From assembly GCF_900176645.1 (NCBI RefSeq), contig NZ_FXAN01000094.1:87060-151059 (forward strand): a stretch of 64,000 nucleotides of DNA. The letters are read 5' to 3'. The notes beneath the pieces were generated by a model. It was given only the letters and a program-made list of their open reading frames with translations, was not told the origin of the DNA and did no database searches. Within the stretch, counting starts at the first letter, position 1. Each line of letters begins with the position of its first letter. Position numbers and translations under genes: made by a program. Positions 1-12,025 of this stretch are shown here, piece by piece. Source of the stretch: Burkholderia singularis (GTDB lineage: Bacteria; Pseudomonadota; Gammaproteobacteria; Burkholderiales; Burkholderiaceae).

Positions 1-9
1 GTCGCTCAT
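1..9 (-). CDS. Start of a gene leaving the window (N-terminal three codons only)
   Basis: An ATG on the minus strand at position 9 overlaps the truA stop codon in an ATGA arrangement and reads Met-Ser-Asp before the window ends. In Burkholderia the gene after truA is usually trpF, phosphoribosylanthranilate isomerase, so that is the likely identity. The three codons alone prove nothing; the call is inferred from synteny. Confidence 0.4.
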
Positions 10-817
10 CATAGTCGTCCGTCAAGATCGGCCCACACGCCACTCCACGGCACGCTGCCGAGTTGCGCGGGGGGCACCGCGAATTCCGCAGGATAGCCGA
101 CCTGCGCCAGGTACAGCCCATCAGGCATGAAAGTCGGCGCGGCGCGATTGCGGTCGCGGCTTTCGAGCACTTCGGCCAGCCACGGCGGCGGATAGCGGCC
201 GCGCCCCACCGCGACGAGGCAGCCCATCAGGTTGCGCACCATATGATGCAGGAATGCGTTCGCGCGAAAGCGGAAATGGATGAAATCGCCGTCGGGGCGG
301 ATGCCGATCTGATACAGATGCTTGACGGGCGACTTCGCCTGGCATTCGGACGAGCGGAAAGCCGAAAAATCGTGCTCGCCGACGAGACAAGCCGCCGCTT
401 CGCGCATGGCGTCGACATCGAGCGGCGCATGCACCCAGCCCGCACGCGCGGCGAGCATCGGCGAGCGCACCGGGTGAACGTACAGCGCGTAGTAATAGGT
501 GCGCTCGAATGCAGCAAAACGCGCGTGGAACGTATCCGGCATCGGCTTGGCCCATTGCACGGCGACCGTCGAAGGCAGAAACGCATTCGTGCCGCGCACC
601 CACGAAAAATCCGCGCGATCGAGGTCCGTATCGAAATGGACGACTTGGCCGAGCCCGTGCACGCCCGTATCGGTGCGGCCCGCGACCGTCGTGGCGAGTG
701 GCGTCTGCGCGAATTCGGCAAGCGCGCGTTCGAGCGTGTCCTGCACCGTCCTGCCGTGCGGCTGCGACTGCCAGCCGCAAAACGCCGCGCCGTCGTACTG
801 GATGCCGAGTGCGATCC

Positions 818-821
<4 letters not shown>
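9..821 (-). CDS. truA: tRNA pseudouridine(38-40) synthase TruA
   Basis: This 270-residue protein has the family's usual length. It converts uridines 38, 39 and 40 of the tRNA anticodon stem-loop to pseudouridine in the cytoplasm. The N-terminus (MRIALGIQYDG) matches TruA, and the catalytic aspartate lies in the motif AGRTDTGVHGLGQV near residue 52. A second conserved block, FRANAFLHHMVRNLMG, lies near residue 190. The start overlaps the fimV stop by four bases (ATGA) and the stop overlaps the next gene's start in the same way, so translation is probably coupled along fimV-truA-next gene. Confidence 0.97.
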
Positions 822-3283
<2,462 letters not shown>

Positions 3284-3350
3284 CGGCTTACTCGCCGCGG
3301 CAGCGCGCGGCCTGGTTTCGCGTTTGGAATAAGACAAAATCGAACCGCAA

Positions 3351-3382
3351 ATAAAAAAGCGTCGCGTGAAACGCGACGCTTT
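3351..3382 (-). terminator. Rho-independent terminator of asd
   Basis: A perfect 12-bp stem (AAAGCGTCGCGT against ACGCGACGCTTT) with a 3-base loop is followed, on the minus strand, by a T-rich tail. It lies between the asd stop and the fimV start. The leu-asd transcript probably ends here and fimV-truA starts separately. Confidence 0.85.
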
Positions 3383-3417
3383 CGGGTTGTATACGCGTCG
3401 TAACCGCGTAGTCTACT

Positions 3418-4539
3418 TTACTTGTCGAGCAGAATGCGCAGCATCCGGCGCAACGGCTCCGCTGCGCCCCAAAGCAACTGATCGCCGACCGTGAATGCCG
3501 ACAGATATTCGCCGCCCATCGCCAGCTTGCGCAACCGGCCGACCGGCACCGACAGCGTACCCGTGACGACCGACGGCGAGAGATCGCGTATCGACGCTTC
3601 GCGCTCGTTCGGCACGACCTTCACCCAATCATTGGCCGATGCAAGGATGCCGTTGATCTCGTCGAGCGGCACGTCCTTCTTCAGCTTGATCGTGAGCGCC
3701 TGCGAGTGGCAGCGCATCGCGCCGATCCGCACGCACAGCCCGTCGACGGGAATCGACCCCGCTTCGCCCATCGCCGGCTTGCCGAGAATCTTGTTGGTTT
3801 CCGCGCCGCCCTTCCACTCTTCCTTCGACATCCCGTTGCCGAGATCCTTGTCGATCCACGGAATCAACGAGCCGGCGAGCGGCACGCCGAACTGGCTCGT
3901 CGGCATTGCGTCGCTCGTCATCGCGGCCAGCACGCGGCGGTCGATGTCGAGGATCGCCGACGCAGGATCGCCGAGCTGCGCCGTCACCGCACCATGCAAC
4001 GTGCCCATCTGCGCGAGCAGTTCGCGCATGTTCTGCGCGCCCGCGCCCGATGCGGCCTGATACGTCATCGCCGTGATCCAGTCGACGAGGTTCTCGCGGA
4101 ACAGGCCGCCCAACGCCATCAGCATCAGGCTGACCGTGCAGTTGCCGCCGATGAAATTCTTCGTGCCCTTGACGAGCGCATCCTTGATCACGTTCTTGTT
4201 CACCGGATCGAGAATGATGACCGCATCGTCGTTCATTCGCAGCGCCGATGCTGCGTCGATCCAGTAGCCGTTCCAACCGGCCGCGCGCAGCTTCGGGAAC
4301 ACGTCGTTCGTGTAGTCGCCGCCCTGGCACGTGATGATGATGTCGCACTTTTTCAGATCGTCGATGCTCGCCGCATCCTTGAGCGTGGTCTCGTTTTTCG
4401 CGAGCGACGGCGCTTGGCCGCCCGCATTGCTGGTGCTGAAAAACACCGGCTCGATCAGATCGAAATCGCCTTCTTCCTGCATGCGCTGCATCAGCACGCT
4501 GCCGACCATGCCGCGCCAACCTACGAGACCTACGTTCAT
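3418..4539 (-). CDS. asd: Aspartate-semialdehyde dehydrogenase
   Basis: The enzyme reduces aspartyl-4-phosphate to aspartate semialdehyde with NADPH, on the way to lysine, diaminopimelate, threonine and methionine. The 373-residue protein starts MNVGLVGWRGMVGSVLM, the nucleotide-binding loop of the Gram-negative Asd group. The active-site cysteine is in GGNCTVSLMLMALGG near residue 135, and the catalytic histidine region reads RIGAMRCHSQALTIKL. Length is normal. It follows leuB by about 350 bp and is closed by a strong terminator, so it is either the last gene of the leu transcript or has its own promoter. Confidence 0.97.
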   Translation of the reverse strand: MNVGLVGWRGMVGSVLMQRMQEEGDFDLIEPVFFSTSNAGGQAPSLAKNETTLKDAASIDDLKKCDIIITCQGGDYTNDVFPKLRAAGWNGYWIDAASALRMNDDAVIILDPVNKNVIKDALVKGTKNFIGGNCTVSLMLMALGGLFRENLVDWITAMTYQAASGAGAQNMRELLAQMGTLHGAVTAQLGDPASAILDIDRRVLAAMTSDAMPTSQFGVPLAGSLIPWIDKDLGNGMSKEEWKGGAETNKILGKPAMGEAGSIPVDGLCVRIGAMRCHSQALTIKLKKDVPLDEINGILASANDWVKVVPNEREASIRDLSPSVVTGTLSVPVGRLRKLAMGGEYLSAFTVGDQLLWGAAEPLRRMLRILLDK

Positions 4540-4887
4540 GACTCACCCTTTGCTGGAGCTTCCCCGCCTTTTCCGCCCCCGGCGCGACCGCGCGGGGAAA
4601 CAGGCGGGCACGACGGACGACGATCAGGTTTTCGTGATCGTTTTCGTGATGATGATTTTGCCGGCGACAACGGCAATGGCGCGCGCACCCGCACGGGCTT
4701 GTTTGCCGTGGAGTGTCAGGACCGGGGAGATCGGGGAAATTGGCGCCATCGTTCGAGTCTACACAAACCTCGCGGGCCACACAACGGCTAATGCCGCAGC
4801 GCACATGGGGTACGAACGCATCGCCTGCGCCGCGCGTTCATACCCTTTTGCCGAAATATTCAAGCCCGCGATTCGAATCGCGTCGCG
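4540..4887. other. Gene-free spacer between leuB and asd
   Basis: No ORF with recognisable coding character is present on either strand; the ORFs here are extensions of frames opposite asd and leuB. Its left end holds the asd ribosome-binding region (AAAGGGTGAG before the ATG). It probably carries an asd promoter, but I see no convincing -35/-10 pair. Confidence 0.5.
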
Positions 4888-5955
4888 TCAGAGCGCGGCC
4901 ACAACCGCGTCGCCCATCTGCGCGGTGCCGATCGTGGTGGCGCCCGGCGTCGCGATATCGGCGGTGCGGCAGCCCTGCTCAAGCACCTTCTGGACTGCGC
5001 GCTCCACCCGGTCCGCCTGCTCGGCGCGATTCAGCGAGTAGCGCAGCATCATCGCGGCCGACAAGATCGTCGCGAGCGGATTCGCGATGCCCTTGCCCGC
5101 GATGTCCGGCGCGGAGCCGTGCGACGGCTCGTACAGCCCCTTGTTGTTCTTGTCGAGCGACGCGGACGGCAGCATGCCGATCGAGCCCGTCAGCATCGAC
5201 GCCTCGTCGGACAAAATATCGCCGAACATGTTGCCGGTCACGATCACGTCGAACTGCTTCGGCGCCTTCGCAAGCTGCATCGCCGCGTTGTCGACGTACA
5301 TGTGCGACAGTTCGACGTCCGCGTATTCCTTCGACACGTCGATCATGATGTCGCGCCAGAACTGCGACGTTTCCAGCACGTTCGCTTTGTCGACCGACAG
5401 CAGTTTCTTCTGCCGCTTTTGCGCGGCCTGAAACGCGACGTGCGCGATGCGCCGCACCTCGGGCTCCGAATAACGCATCGTGTCGAAGCCTTCGCGCGCG
5501 CCCGCGAATGGGCCATCCGGCGCTTGGCGGATGCCGCGCGGCTGACCGAAATAGATGTCGCCGTTCAGCTCGCGCACGATCAGGATATCCAGGCCCGCGA
5601 TCAGTTCGGCTTTGAGCGGCGACGCGTCGACGAGCTGCGCATAGCAGATTGCCGGACGAAAGTTCGCGAACAGCTCCAGATGCTTGCGCAGGCCGAGAAT
5701 CGCCTGTTCGGGGCGCAGCGCGCGTTCGAGCGAATCGTATTTCCAGTCGCCGACCGCGCCGAACAAGACCGCATCCGCTTCGTTCGCGAGCTTGAGGGTC
5801 GCATCCGGCAGAGGATGGCCGCTCGCCTCGTAGCCCGCGCCGCCGACGGGCGCGGTTTCCAGTTCGAATTTCTCGTCGAGCGCGTTCAGCACCTTCACGG
5901 CTTCGTTGACGATTTCCGGACCAATGCCGTCGCCCGGCAACACTGCAATCTTCAT
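4888..5955 (-). CDS. leuB: 3-isopropylmalate dehydrogenase
   Basis: LeuB oxidises and decarboxylates 3-isopropylmalate with NAD to 2-oxoisocaproate, the third step of leucine synthesis. The protein has 355 residues from the ATG at 5955; a TTG two codons upstream is less likely because CAGGGA sits six bases before the ATG. The N-terminus MKIAVLPGDGIGPEI and the metal and substrate block NMFGDILSDEASMLTGS (about residue 245) are diagnostic. It follows leuD by about 90 bp in the leuC-leuD-leuB cluster. Confidence 0.97.
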   Translation of the reverse strand: MKIAVLPGDGIGPEIVNEAVKVLNALDEKFELETAPVGGAGYEASGHPLPDATLKLANEADAVLFGAVGDWKYDSLERALRPEQAILGLRKHLELFANFRPAICYAQLVDASPLKAELIAGLDILIVRELNGDIYFGQPRGIRQAPDGPFAGAREGFDTMRYSEPEVRRIAHVAFQAAQKRQKKLLSVDKANVLETSQFWRDIMIDVSKEYADVELSHMYVDNAAMQLAKAPKQFDVIVTGNMFGDILSDEASMLTGSIGMLPSASLDKNNKGLYEPSHGSAPDIAGKGIANPLATILSAAMMLRYSLNRAEQADRVERAVQKVLEQGCRTADIATPGATTIGTAQMGDAVVAAL

Positions 5956-6046
5956 GCGCAATCCCTGATAAAAACGGATGATGACCGTGGAGAGTCGAGC
6001 AAAAGGCGCGCGGCCCGCGCCTTCGCGATGAAAACGGCTCGGTTGA

Positions 6047-6697
6047 TCAGCCGATCAGCTTGTTGTCGAGCCACGGCTGCTGCGCGAGCCGCTGCGCCTC
6101 GAACTGGCGAATCTCGTTCGCATGACGCAGCGTGAGGCCGATATCGTCGAAACCGTTCAGCAGGCAGTACTTGCGAAACGCGGCGATCTCGAACGGATAT
6201 TCGCGGCCGTCCGGCGCGCGCACGAGCTGCGCGTCGAGATCGACGCTCAACTGATAGCCGTTGAAAGCATACGTTTCATTGAACAGATGATCGACCTGCT
6301 GCTCGGTCAATACGATCGGCAACAGGCCGTTCTTGTAGCAATTGTTGAAAAAGATGTCGGCGAAGCTCGGCGCGACGATCGCGCGAAAGCCGTACTGCTG
6401 CAGCGCCCACGGCGCATGTTCGCGCGAGCTGCCGCAACCGAAATTCTTGCGCGCGAGCAGGATCGACGCGCCCTGATAGCGCGCCTGATTCAGCACGAAA
6501 TCCGGGTTCAGCGGACGCTTCGAGTTGTCCTGGCCCGGCTCGCCGTGATCGAGATAGCGCCATTCGTCGAACGCATTCGGGCCGAAGCCCGTGCGCTTGA
6601 TCGACTTCAGGAACTGCTTCGGAATGATCGCGTCGGTGTCGACGTTCTCGCGATCGAGCGGCGCGACGACGCCGGTATGCACTGTGAATTTTTCCAT
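6047..6697 (-). CDS. leuD: 3-isopropylmalate dehydratase small subunit
   Basis: LeuD is the swivelling small subunit of isopropylmalate isomerase, which together with LeuC interconverts 2- and 3-isopropylmalate. The 216-residue length is typical. The N-terminus MEKFTVHTGVVAPLDRENVD and the substrate-recognition motif FGCGSSREHAPWAL near residue 85 are clear. It sits between the entericidin-like gene (95 bp upstream) and leuB. Confidence 0.97.
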   Translation of the reverse strand: MEKFTVHTGVVAPLDRENVDTDAIIPKQFLKSIKRTGFGPNAFDEWRYLDHGEPGQDNSKRPLNPDFVLNQARYQGASILLARKNFGCGSSREHAPWALQQYGFRAIVAPSFADIFFNNCYKNGLLPIVLTEQQVDHLFNETYAFNGYQLSVDLDAQLVRAPDGREYPFEIAAFRKYCLLNGFDDIGLTLRHANEIRQFEAQRLAQQPWLDNKLIG

Positions 6698-6792
6698 GAT
6701 CGGTCAACCAGATTGGAGGCCGGCCGCCGCCACGGCGACGTTCCGGCGAAATCGAATCGCGGGCCGCGGCCTAAGCGCGCGCCCGCATGCCG

Positions 6793-6936
6793 TCACTGCG
6801 CGGCCTTCTTGATCGCATGGCCGGCGGCGTCGATGTCCTGCCCCATGCCCGCGACGGTGTTGCAGCCGGCGGCCGCCCACGCGAGGCCCGCGAGCGCGAG
6901 CCACGCGACGATCCGTTTCAGCTGATGTGCGTTCAT
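6793..6936 (-). CDS. Entericidin-type small lipoprotein between leuC and leuD
   Basis: This 47-residue protein has a basic start (MNAHQLKRIV), a hydrophobic helix and the lipobox LAWAAAGCN, followed by TVAGMGQDIDAAGHAIKKAAQ. That tail matches the entericidin A/B pattern of a short amphipathic peptide ending in an AIKKAA-like sequence. It is predicted to be exported and lipid-modified in the envelope. Entericidins are linked to envelope stress and bacteriolysis in enterics, but the role here is unknown. It starts four bases after the leuC stop, so it is translated from the leuC-leuD message. Confidence 0.82.
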   Translation of the reverse strand: MNAHQLKRIVAWLALAGLAWAAAGCNTVAGMGQDIDAAGHAIKKAAQ

Positions 6937-6940
6937 CGGC

Positions 6941-8350
6941 TCACCCCAGCTTGCGAATGTCGACGAAATGGCCTTCGATCGCCGCCGCCGCGGCCATCGC
7001 CGGGCTGACGAGATGCGTGCGGCCGCCCTGCCCCTGACGCCCTTCGAAATTGCGGTTCGACGTCGACGCGCAGCGCTCGCCCGGCTCGAGCCGGTCGGCA
7101 TTCATCGCGAGGCACATCGAACAGCCCGGCTCGCGCCATTCGAAACCCGCGCCGGTCAATATCTTATCGAGCCCCTCGCGCTCGGCCTGCGCCTTCACGA
7201 GCCCCGAGCCCGGCACGACCATCGCGAGCCGCACGTTCGGCGCGACACGGCGATTGAGCTGCTTCACGACATACGCGGCCGCGCGGATATCCTCGATCCG
7301 CGCGTTCGTGCACGAGCCGATGAAAACCTTGTCGATCTTGATCGATTCGATCGGCGTGTTCGGCTCGAGCGCCATGTACGTGAGCGCGCGCGCCATCGCG
7401 TCGCGCTTGACCGGATCCTTCTCGCGCTCGGGATCGGGCACGCGGCCGTCGATCGACGTGACCATCTCCGGCGACGTGCCCCACGTGACCTGCGGAACGA
7501 TCTCGGCCGCGTTCAGCTCGACGACGCGGTCGAAATGCGCGCCGTCGTCCGACTTGAACGTCTTCCAGTACGCCACCGCCTGATCCCATTGCGCGCCCGT
7601 CGGCACGAACGGACGGCCCTTCAGGTATTCGATCGTCGTGTCGTCGACGGCGACCATGCCGGCGCGCGCGCCGGCCTCGATCGCCATGTTGCAGACCGTC
7701 ATGCGCCCCTCCATCGACAGCGCGCGGATCGCCGAGCCGCCGAATTCGATCGCGTAGCCGGTGCCGCCCGCCGTGCCGATCTTGCCGATGATCGCAAGCA
7801 CGATGTCCTTCGCGGTGCAGCCGCGCGGCAATTGGCCGTCGACTTTCACCAGCATGTTCTTGCTCTTTTTCTGCAACAGCGTCTGCGTGGCAAGCACGTG
7901 CTCGACTTCGGACGTGCCGATGCCGTGCGCGAGCGCGCCGAACGCGCCGTGCGTCGACGTATGCGAATCGCCGCAAACGATCGTCATGCCCGGCAGCGTC
8001 GCGCCCTGCTCCGGCCCGATGATGTGGACGATGCCCTGGCGCACGTCGTTCATCTTGAACTGCGTGATGCCGAACGCATCGCAATTCGCATCGAGCGTGT
8101 CGACCTGCAGCTTCGACACCGGATCGGCAATGCCGTGGCTGCGGTCCGTCGTCGGCACGTTGTGATCCGACACGGCGAGATTCGCGCTGATCCGCCATAC
8201 CGGGCGCTCGGCGAGCTTCAACCCTTCGAACGCCTGCGGGCTCGTGACTTCATGCAGCAGGTGCCGATCGATATAGAGCAACGCGGTGCCGTCCTCCTCG
8301 GTGCGCACGACGTGCGAATTCCACAATTTGTCGTAGAGGGTCTGGGTCAT
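6941..8350 (-). CDS. leuC: 3-isopropylmalate dehydratase large subunit
   Basis: LeuC is the 4Fe-4S catalytic subunit of isopropylmalate isomerase. The 469-residue protein has family length. The cluster cysteines lie in IGSCTNARIED (about residue 350) and GCSMCLAMN (about residue 410). The N-terminus MTQTLYDKLWNSHVV is typical. It opens the minus-strand transcript leuC-entericidin-leuD-leuB. No leader peptide or T-box was found upstream. Confidence 0.97.
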   Translation of the reverse strand: MTQTLYDKLWNSHVVRTEEDGTALLYIDRHLLHEVTSPQAFEGLKLAERPVWRISANLAVSDHNVPTTDRSHGIADPVSKLQVDTLDANCDAFGITQFKMNDVRQGIVHIIGPEQGATLPGMTIVCGDSHTSTHGAFGALAHGIGTSEVEHVLATQTLLQKKSKNMLVKVDGQLPRGCTAKDIVLAIIGKIGTAGGTGYAIEFGGSAIRALSMEGRMTVCNMAIEAGARAGMVAVDDTTIEYLKGRPFVPTGAQWDQAVAYWKTFKSDDGAHFDRVVELNAAEIVPQVTWGTSPEMVTSIDGRVPDPEREKDPVKRDAMARALTYMALEPNTPIESIKIDKVFIGSCTNARIEDIRAAAYVVKQLNRRVAPNVRLAMVVPGSGLVKAQAEREGLDKILTGAGFEWREPGCSMCLAMNADRLEPGERCASTSNRNFEGRQGQGGRTHLVSPAMAAAAAIEGHFVDIRKLG

Positions 8351-8747
8351 GGGATCTTCGATATGCGGGGATGGTGTCTACGTACAAGCCGTCAGGATAG
8401 AGCCGATTATGCCACGCGACACGCTCGCCATTACGCTCAGAAATCGAAAAAAACCATAAAAAACAGCGAGTTGAGTGGTAGCGCAAGTACCTGTATCAGC
8501 ACTACCCGGCACATGCGGCGCACGGGCCGCGCGCTGCCGCCACGCTCATCGCCGCAACCGATGCCGCAACGCGTGAACGCGCGCGTCGCCCATGACAATC
8601 GGCAGATATCTCGCTAAATATTCATATTTATCGACTATTTAATTCATTTTTCGCCATACAATAGGAAATCAATCAAATAACTCACCATCGGATCGCAGCC
8701 ATTTTGCGGCGCGATCCGCCGCCATCACACATCACGGGGTTGTTCCG
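8351..8747. other. Divergent intergenic region between leuC and the DUF3857 gene
   Basis: This roughly 400-bp gap holds promoters for both flanks. The right half (about 8600-8690) is AT-rich and contains TACAAT at 8657-8662, a plausible -10 for the plus-strand gene, without a good -35. On the minus strand CATAAT near 8405 is a weak -10 candidate for leuC. No gene is visible. Confidence 0.5.
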
Positions 8748-10613
8748 ATGAAGTTTCGTTGTACCGCTGTCCTCGCACGCGCCGCAGCCACCGTCAGCGC
8801 AAGCGCATGCGTCACTGTCTCGTTCGCCGCGTTGCAGCCGATCGACGAGGCCCCCGTCGCGCAACGCGTGGACCAGACGTGCCGGATTCGGCCCGATACC
8901 GGCACCGATTGCACGACCGTGCGGCGCTTGACGATCTTGCGGCCGGTCGGTCGCGACCTGCTGTCCCGCCTCGACTTCGACTATCGCGAGCAGGACCGCT
9001 TCGAGCTCAAGGACGCCGCGGTAATCGGCCCGGACGGGCAGCGCACGCCGGTATCCGGCGCGCAAATCGACACGCGCACCGCGCCGAACCCCGCCGCCGG
9101 TTTCATGCGCAACAAGCGGACGTCGGTCGCGTTTCCCGGCTTGCGGGTCGGCAGCACCGTGGTTTTCACGACGCTCGAGCACACCGCGCCGCTGCCGCTC
9201 GCGCGGCAGTTCCATGAAGCCATATGGTTGCGGCCGATGCCGATCCGCAACGATGCGTACCGCATCGAATACACGGCCGAGCAGCCGATCCTCTGGCGCG
9301 CCGAGCAGATCGACGCGTTTCGCGTTGCGTCGTCGAACGGCGGCAAGCGGCTCGTCATCGAGCAAAAGCAGCCGCGCTACGTCAACGTCGTCGACGAGGA
9401 CGGCACGACTTTGCGCCGCGTGCCGCGCATCGAGTTGGCGAGCAGCCTGAACGCACAGGATCACTTCGGCGCCTATGCGAAGCGCTACAACGAGATTCTC
9501 GCCGCGCCGCTGCCCGGCGCCGCGGCGGCCGCGGTTCGCGACGCCCGGGCGTTGCCCGCCGCCGCGCGCGTGGCCGAGTTGATGAAACACATCGATGCGC
9601 ATTACCGCTATCTCGGCGACTGGCGCGCGAGCGAGCGCGGCTATGTGCCATTCGAACTCGCGCAGATCGAAGCAAACGGCTATGGCGACTGCAAGGACCT
9701 CGCGATCCTGCTCGCGGCGATGCTGAACGCGAGCGGCATCGCCGCGCGCCCCGCCTGGGTATACGCGGGCTCGTTCGCGCCATCGCTGCTGATTCCCGGC
9801 GCGCAGGCGCCCAATCACGCGATCGTGCGCGCGGTCGTCGACGGCGAGACCTGGTGGCTCGATCCGACCCAACCGGTCCGCCTCCCCGGCCGCACGCCGG
9901 CGGCTCTCCAGGATCGCTGGGCGCTCGTCGTCGATGCGGGCGGCGGCGTGCGCAACGAGCACATCGGCGCCGAAGCGCCGATCGTGAGCATCGATGCGAC
10001 ACTGAACAGCCGCCCGAAGCCCGACGGCAGCGCACAAGTCACGGGGCATGCGTATTTCGGCGGCGAGGATCGGCTGGGGCTGATGGATCTCGACCGTGAT
10101 CGTGGCACGAGCGCCGGCGACCAGGCGCTATGCAAGAAATGGCTCAACGAACCACGCGCGTGCGAGATCAAGCGAATGCGCAGCGACGACGCGCCCGGTG
10201 CACGCTACCGCGTCGAAATCGACGGCATCGACGGCCGCGCGCTCGAACAGCTATCGGGCCAGCACGTATACGACGGCGGGAAGCTGCGGCAATTGTGGGA
10301 GCAGTATGCCGACTACCGGCAGACCAGCAAGGTCGGCGACGTGTTCTTGCACGACGCGTCGATCATGACCGTCCGTGTGCAGCTTGACGGCGTGAAGCCC
10401 GTGCGGCCGCTCGCCGCGTGCGCCGCGCGCTCGCCATGGTATGACCTCGACGTGACGCCGCAAGCCGCGAGCGGCGGCATCGCGTACCGCTATCGCGTCG
10501 CGCAAAAAACGCGCTGGCTGAATCACGACGACTTGACGAGCGACGCGTTCGGCCGCTTCCTCGACGACGCCCGGCGCTGCACGGATACGCTGCGTCAAAG
10601 CATATCGTTCTGA
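8748..10613 (+). CDS. DUF3857 and transglutaminase-like domain protein, exported
   Basis: A 621-residue protein with an N-terminal signal-like helix, then a DUF3857 beta-rich domain (about residues 40-230) and a transglutaminase/protease-like core. The core keeps a Cys-His-Asp triad: GYGDCKDLAILLAAML near residue 314, NHAIVRAVVDG near 356 and WWLDPTQPV near 370. The C-terminal 240 residues are beta-rich and uncharacterised. Such proteins are usually periplasmic or outer-membrane linked. The substrate is unknown. The gene stands alone, flanked by leuC (divergent) and the DUF1479 gene (convergent). Confidence 0.82.
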   Translation: MKFRCTAVLARAAATVSASACVTVSFAALQPIDEAPVAQRVDQTCRIRPDTGTDCTTVRRLTILRPVGRDLLSRLDFDYREQDRFELKDAAVIGPDGQRTPVSGAQIDTRTAPNPAAGFMRNKRTSVAFPGLRVGSTVVFTTLEHTAPLPLARQFHEAIWLRPMPIRNDAYRIEYTAEQPILWRAEQIDAFRVASSNGGKRLVIEQKQPRYVNVVDEDGTTLRRVPRIELASSLNAQDHFGAYAKRYNEILAAPLPGAAAAAVRDARALPAAARVAELMKHIDAHYRYLGDWRASERGYVPFELAQIEANGYGDCKDLAILLAAMLNASGIAARPAWVYAGSFAPSLLIPGAQAPNHAIVRAVVDGETWWLDPTQPVRLPGRTPAALQDRWALVVDAGGGVRNEHIGAEAPIVSIDATLNSRPKPDGSAQVTGHAYFGGEDRLGLMDLDRDRGTSAGDQALCKKWLNEPRACEIKRMRSDDAPGARYRVEIDGIDGRALEQLSGQHVYDGGKLRQLWEQYADYRQTSKVGDVFLHDASIMTVRVQLDGVKPVRPLAACAARSPWYDLDVTPQAASGGIAYRYRVAQKTRWLNHDDLTSDAFGRFLDDARRCTDTLRQSISF

Positions 10614-10689
10614 CGAGTACGGGCGCGCGGCGCAAGCCGCGCTCTACGCACCGCCCGCGCACGCCGTGCACGCTCACCCGCGCTCACGC

Positions 10690-11937
10690 TTACATGCGGC
10701 TGCCCATCTGCTCGCGGCCCAGCGCGGTCAGATCGTCCGGCCGCGCCCGCCCGGCAAAATCCGTCTCGAAGTGATCGGCCGGAAAGTCCGGCGGGCTTTC
10801 ACCCTGCACGAAGCTCGGCCATTGCCGCCGTAGATACGCATCGTTCTTCGCGCAAGCGGGAGCGGCCGCGATATACATCACGTTGCTATGGCCAGTGCCA
10901 CGATGCGTATCCTCGACCGCGTGCACCACGTCGCCATGCCAGAACACCGCATCGCCAGGCTGCATCGGCGGAATCGGCACGAGCGCGTCGAGCAGCAACG
11001 CATGCCATTCGGGCAGCATCGACAGTGCGCGCCCAGGGCGAGCGCCGCACAGATCGTCGTCCGGCACGTCGTCCTGTAACGCGCGCAGCATCACATAGGC
11101 CATCGCGTTCGCGATCGGAATCAATTGCAGCGTGCCGTCGCCCGGCCCTTGCGGCGTCAGCGCAGTCCAACCCTGGAACGTGCGGAACATCGAACACACC
11201 GCCGGCGACGCAATCTCCTCGACGTCCGGCCGGAACGCGCCGTCGAACGGATCGTACTCGCGCCAATGGCCGGCAAGCACATGCCGGTACACGCGGCGGA
11301 AATTCGGACCGAGCCAGCGCTCGACCGAACCGCCGTCGACATGCGGCGACAAGCCCAGCGATGACGAGCCCGGCGGCCGGCGGCGAATGCGGTCCGCATA
11401 CGCGGGCACGCGGTCGGGATCGAAATGCGTGCGCCCGTCGCTTTGCGCACGCCACAGGCGATTCAGGAACACGCGCACGCGCGTAAGCTCCGGCGACTGA
11501 CGCGCGTCGACTTGCGGCCGCGACCAGTAAATCCCGTAGATCTGCGGCCGGCTCGACGCCAGCGTGCCGAAATATTTGTCATCCGCGCGGCGCAGCAGCT
11601 TGTCGTCGAGCCGGTTCGATTCGACGTAGCGCGTGATTTCGTCGTTCCAGTCGCTTGCGCGCCGCGCATCGAACACGCCCCGGATCACGCATGCGCCGCG
11701 CGTGCGCAGCGCCGCGACGGCCGCGGGATCAACGCGCTGCGCCGCGATATCCGCGTAGCGCAGCACGGGAATCGTGTCGGCGCCGCGGTCCCGATCGCTG
11801 CGAATCGCATCGACTTGGCGCGCGATCTCGCCTTCCAACTCGCGAAACACCCGCGCCCGGCCAGGCAGCGCGGCGCGCAACGCGGTTTTCGCCGTGCGGA
11901 TCGCGCTCGGCAGATCGTCGTCGATAACAAACGGCAT
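10690..11937 (-). CDS. DUF1479 (YbiU-like) family protein, putative Fe(II)/2-oxoglutarate-type oxygenase
   Basis: The 415-residue protein starts at the ATG at 11937, preceded by GGAGACA; a longer frame up to 11991 lacks such a site. It matches the DUF1479/YbiU family across its length: RTRGACVIRGVF near residue 85, LSPHVDGGSVERW (a candidate His-X-Asp metal pair) near residue 210 and WHGDVVHAVEDTHRGTGHSNV (second candidate His) near 340. The fold suggests iron and 2-oxoglutarate dependence, but the substrate is unknown. A VOC gene and an AraC regulator lie upstream, a context that suggests an inducible catabolic or detoxification role. Confidence 0.85.
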   Translation of the reverse strand: MPFVIDDDLPSAIRTAKTALRAALPGRARVFRELEGEIARQVDAIRSDRDRGADTIPVLRYADIAAQRVDPAAVAALRTRGACVIRGVFDARRASDWNDEITRYVESNRLDDKLLRRADDKYFGTLASSRPQIYGIYWSRPQVDARQSPELTRVRVFLNRLWRAQSDGRTHFDPDRVPAYADRIRRRPPGSSSLGLSPHVDGGSVERWLGPNFRRVYRHVLAGHWREYDPFDGAFRPDVEEIASPAVCSMFRTFQGWTALTPQGPGDGTLQLIPIANAMAYVMLRALQDDVPDDDLCGARPGRALSMLPEWHALLLDALVPIPPMQPGDAVFWHGDVVHAVEDTHRGTGHSNVMYIAAAPACAKNDAYLRRQWPSFVQGESPPDFPADHFETDFAGRARPDDLTALGREQMGSRM

Positions 11938-12025
11938 TGATGTCTCCTTCGTTGGGCTGAGTGCGTGCCGTGAGCTTAGGTCGCGCGGCACAGCGAAAGC
12001 GATGGCATTCCGACGAATTTCGATA

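Noticed and set aside
6968..8617. A 549-residue plus-strand frame over leuC
   Set aside because: It is fully antisense to a clear leuC with intact cluster cysteines. No family is recognised and its composition is that of a shadow frame.
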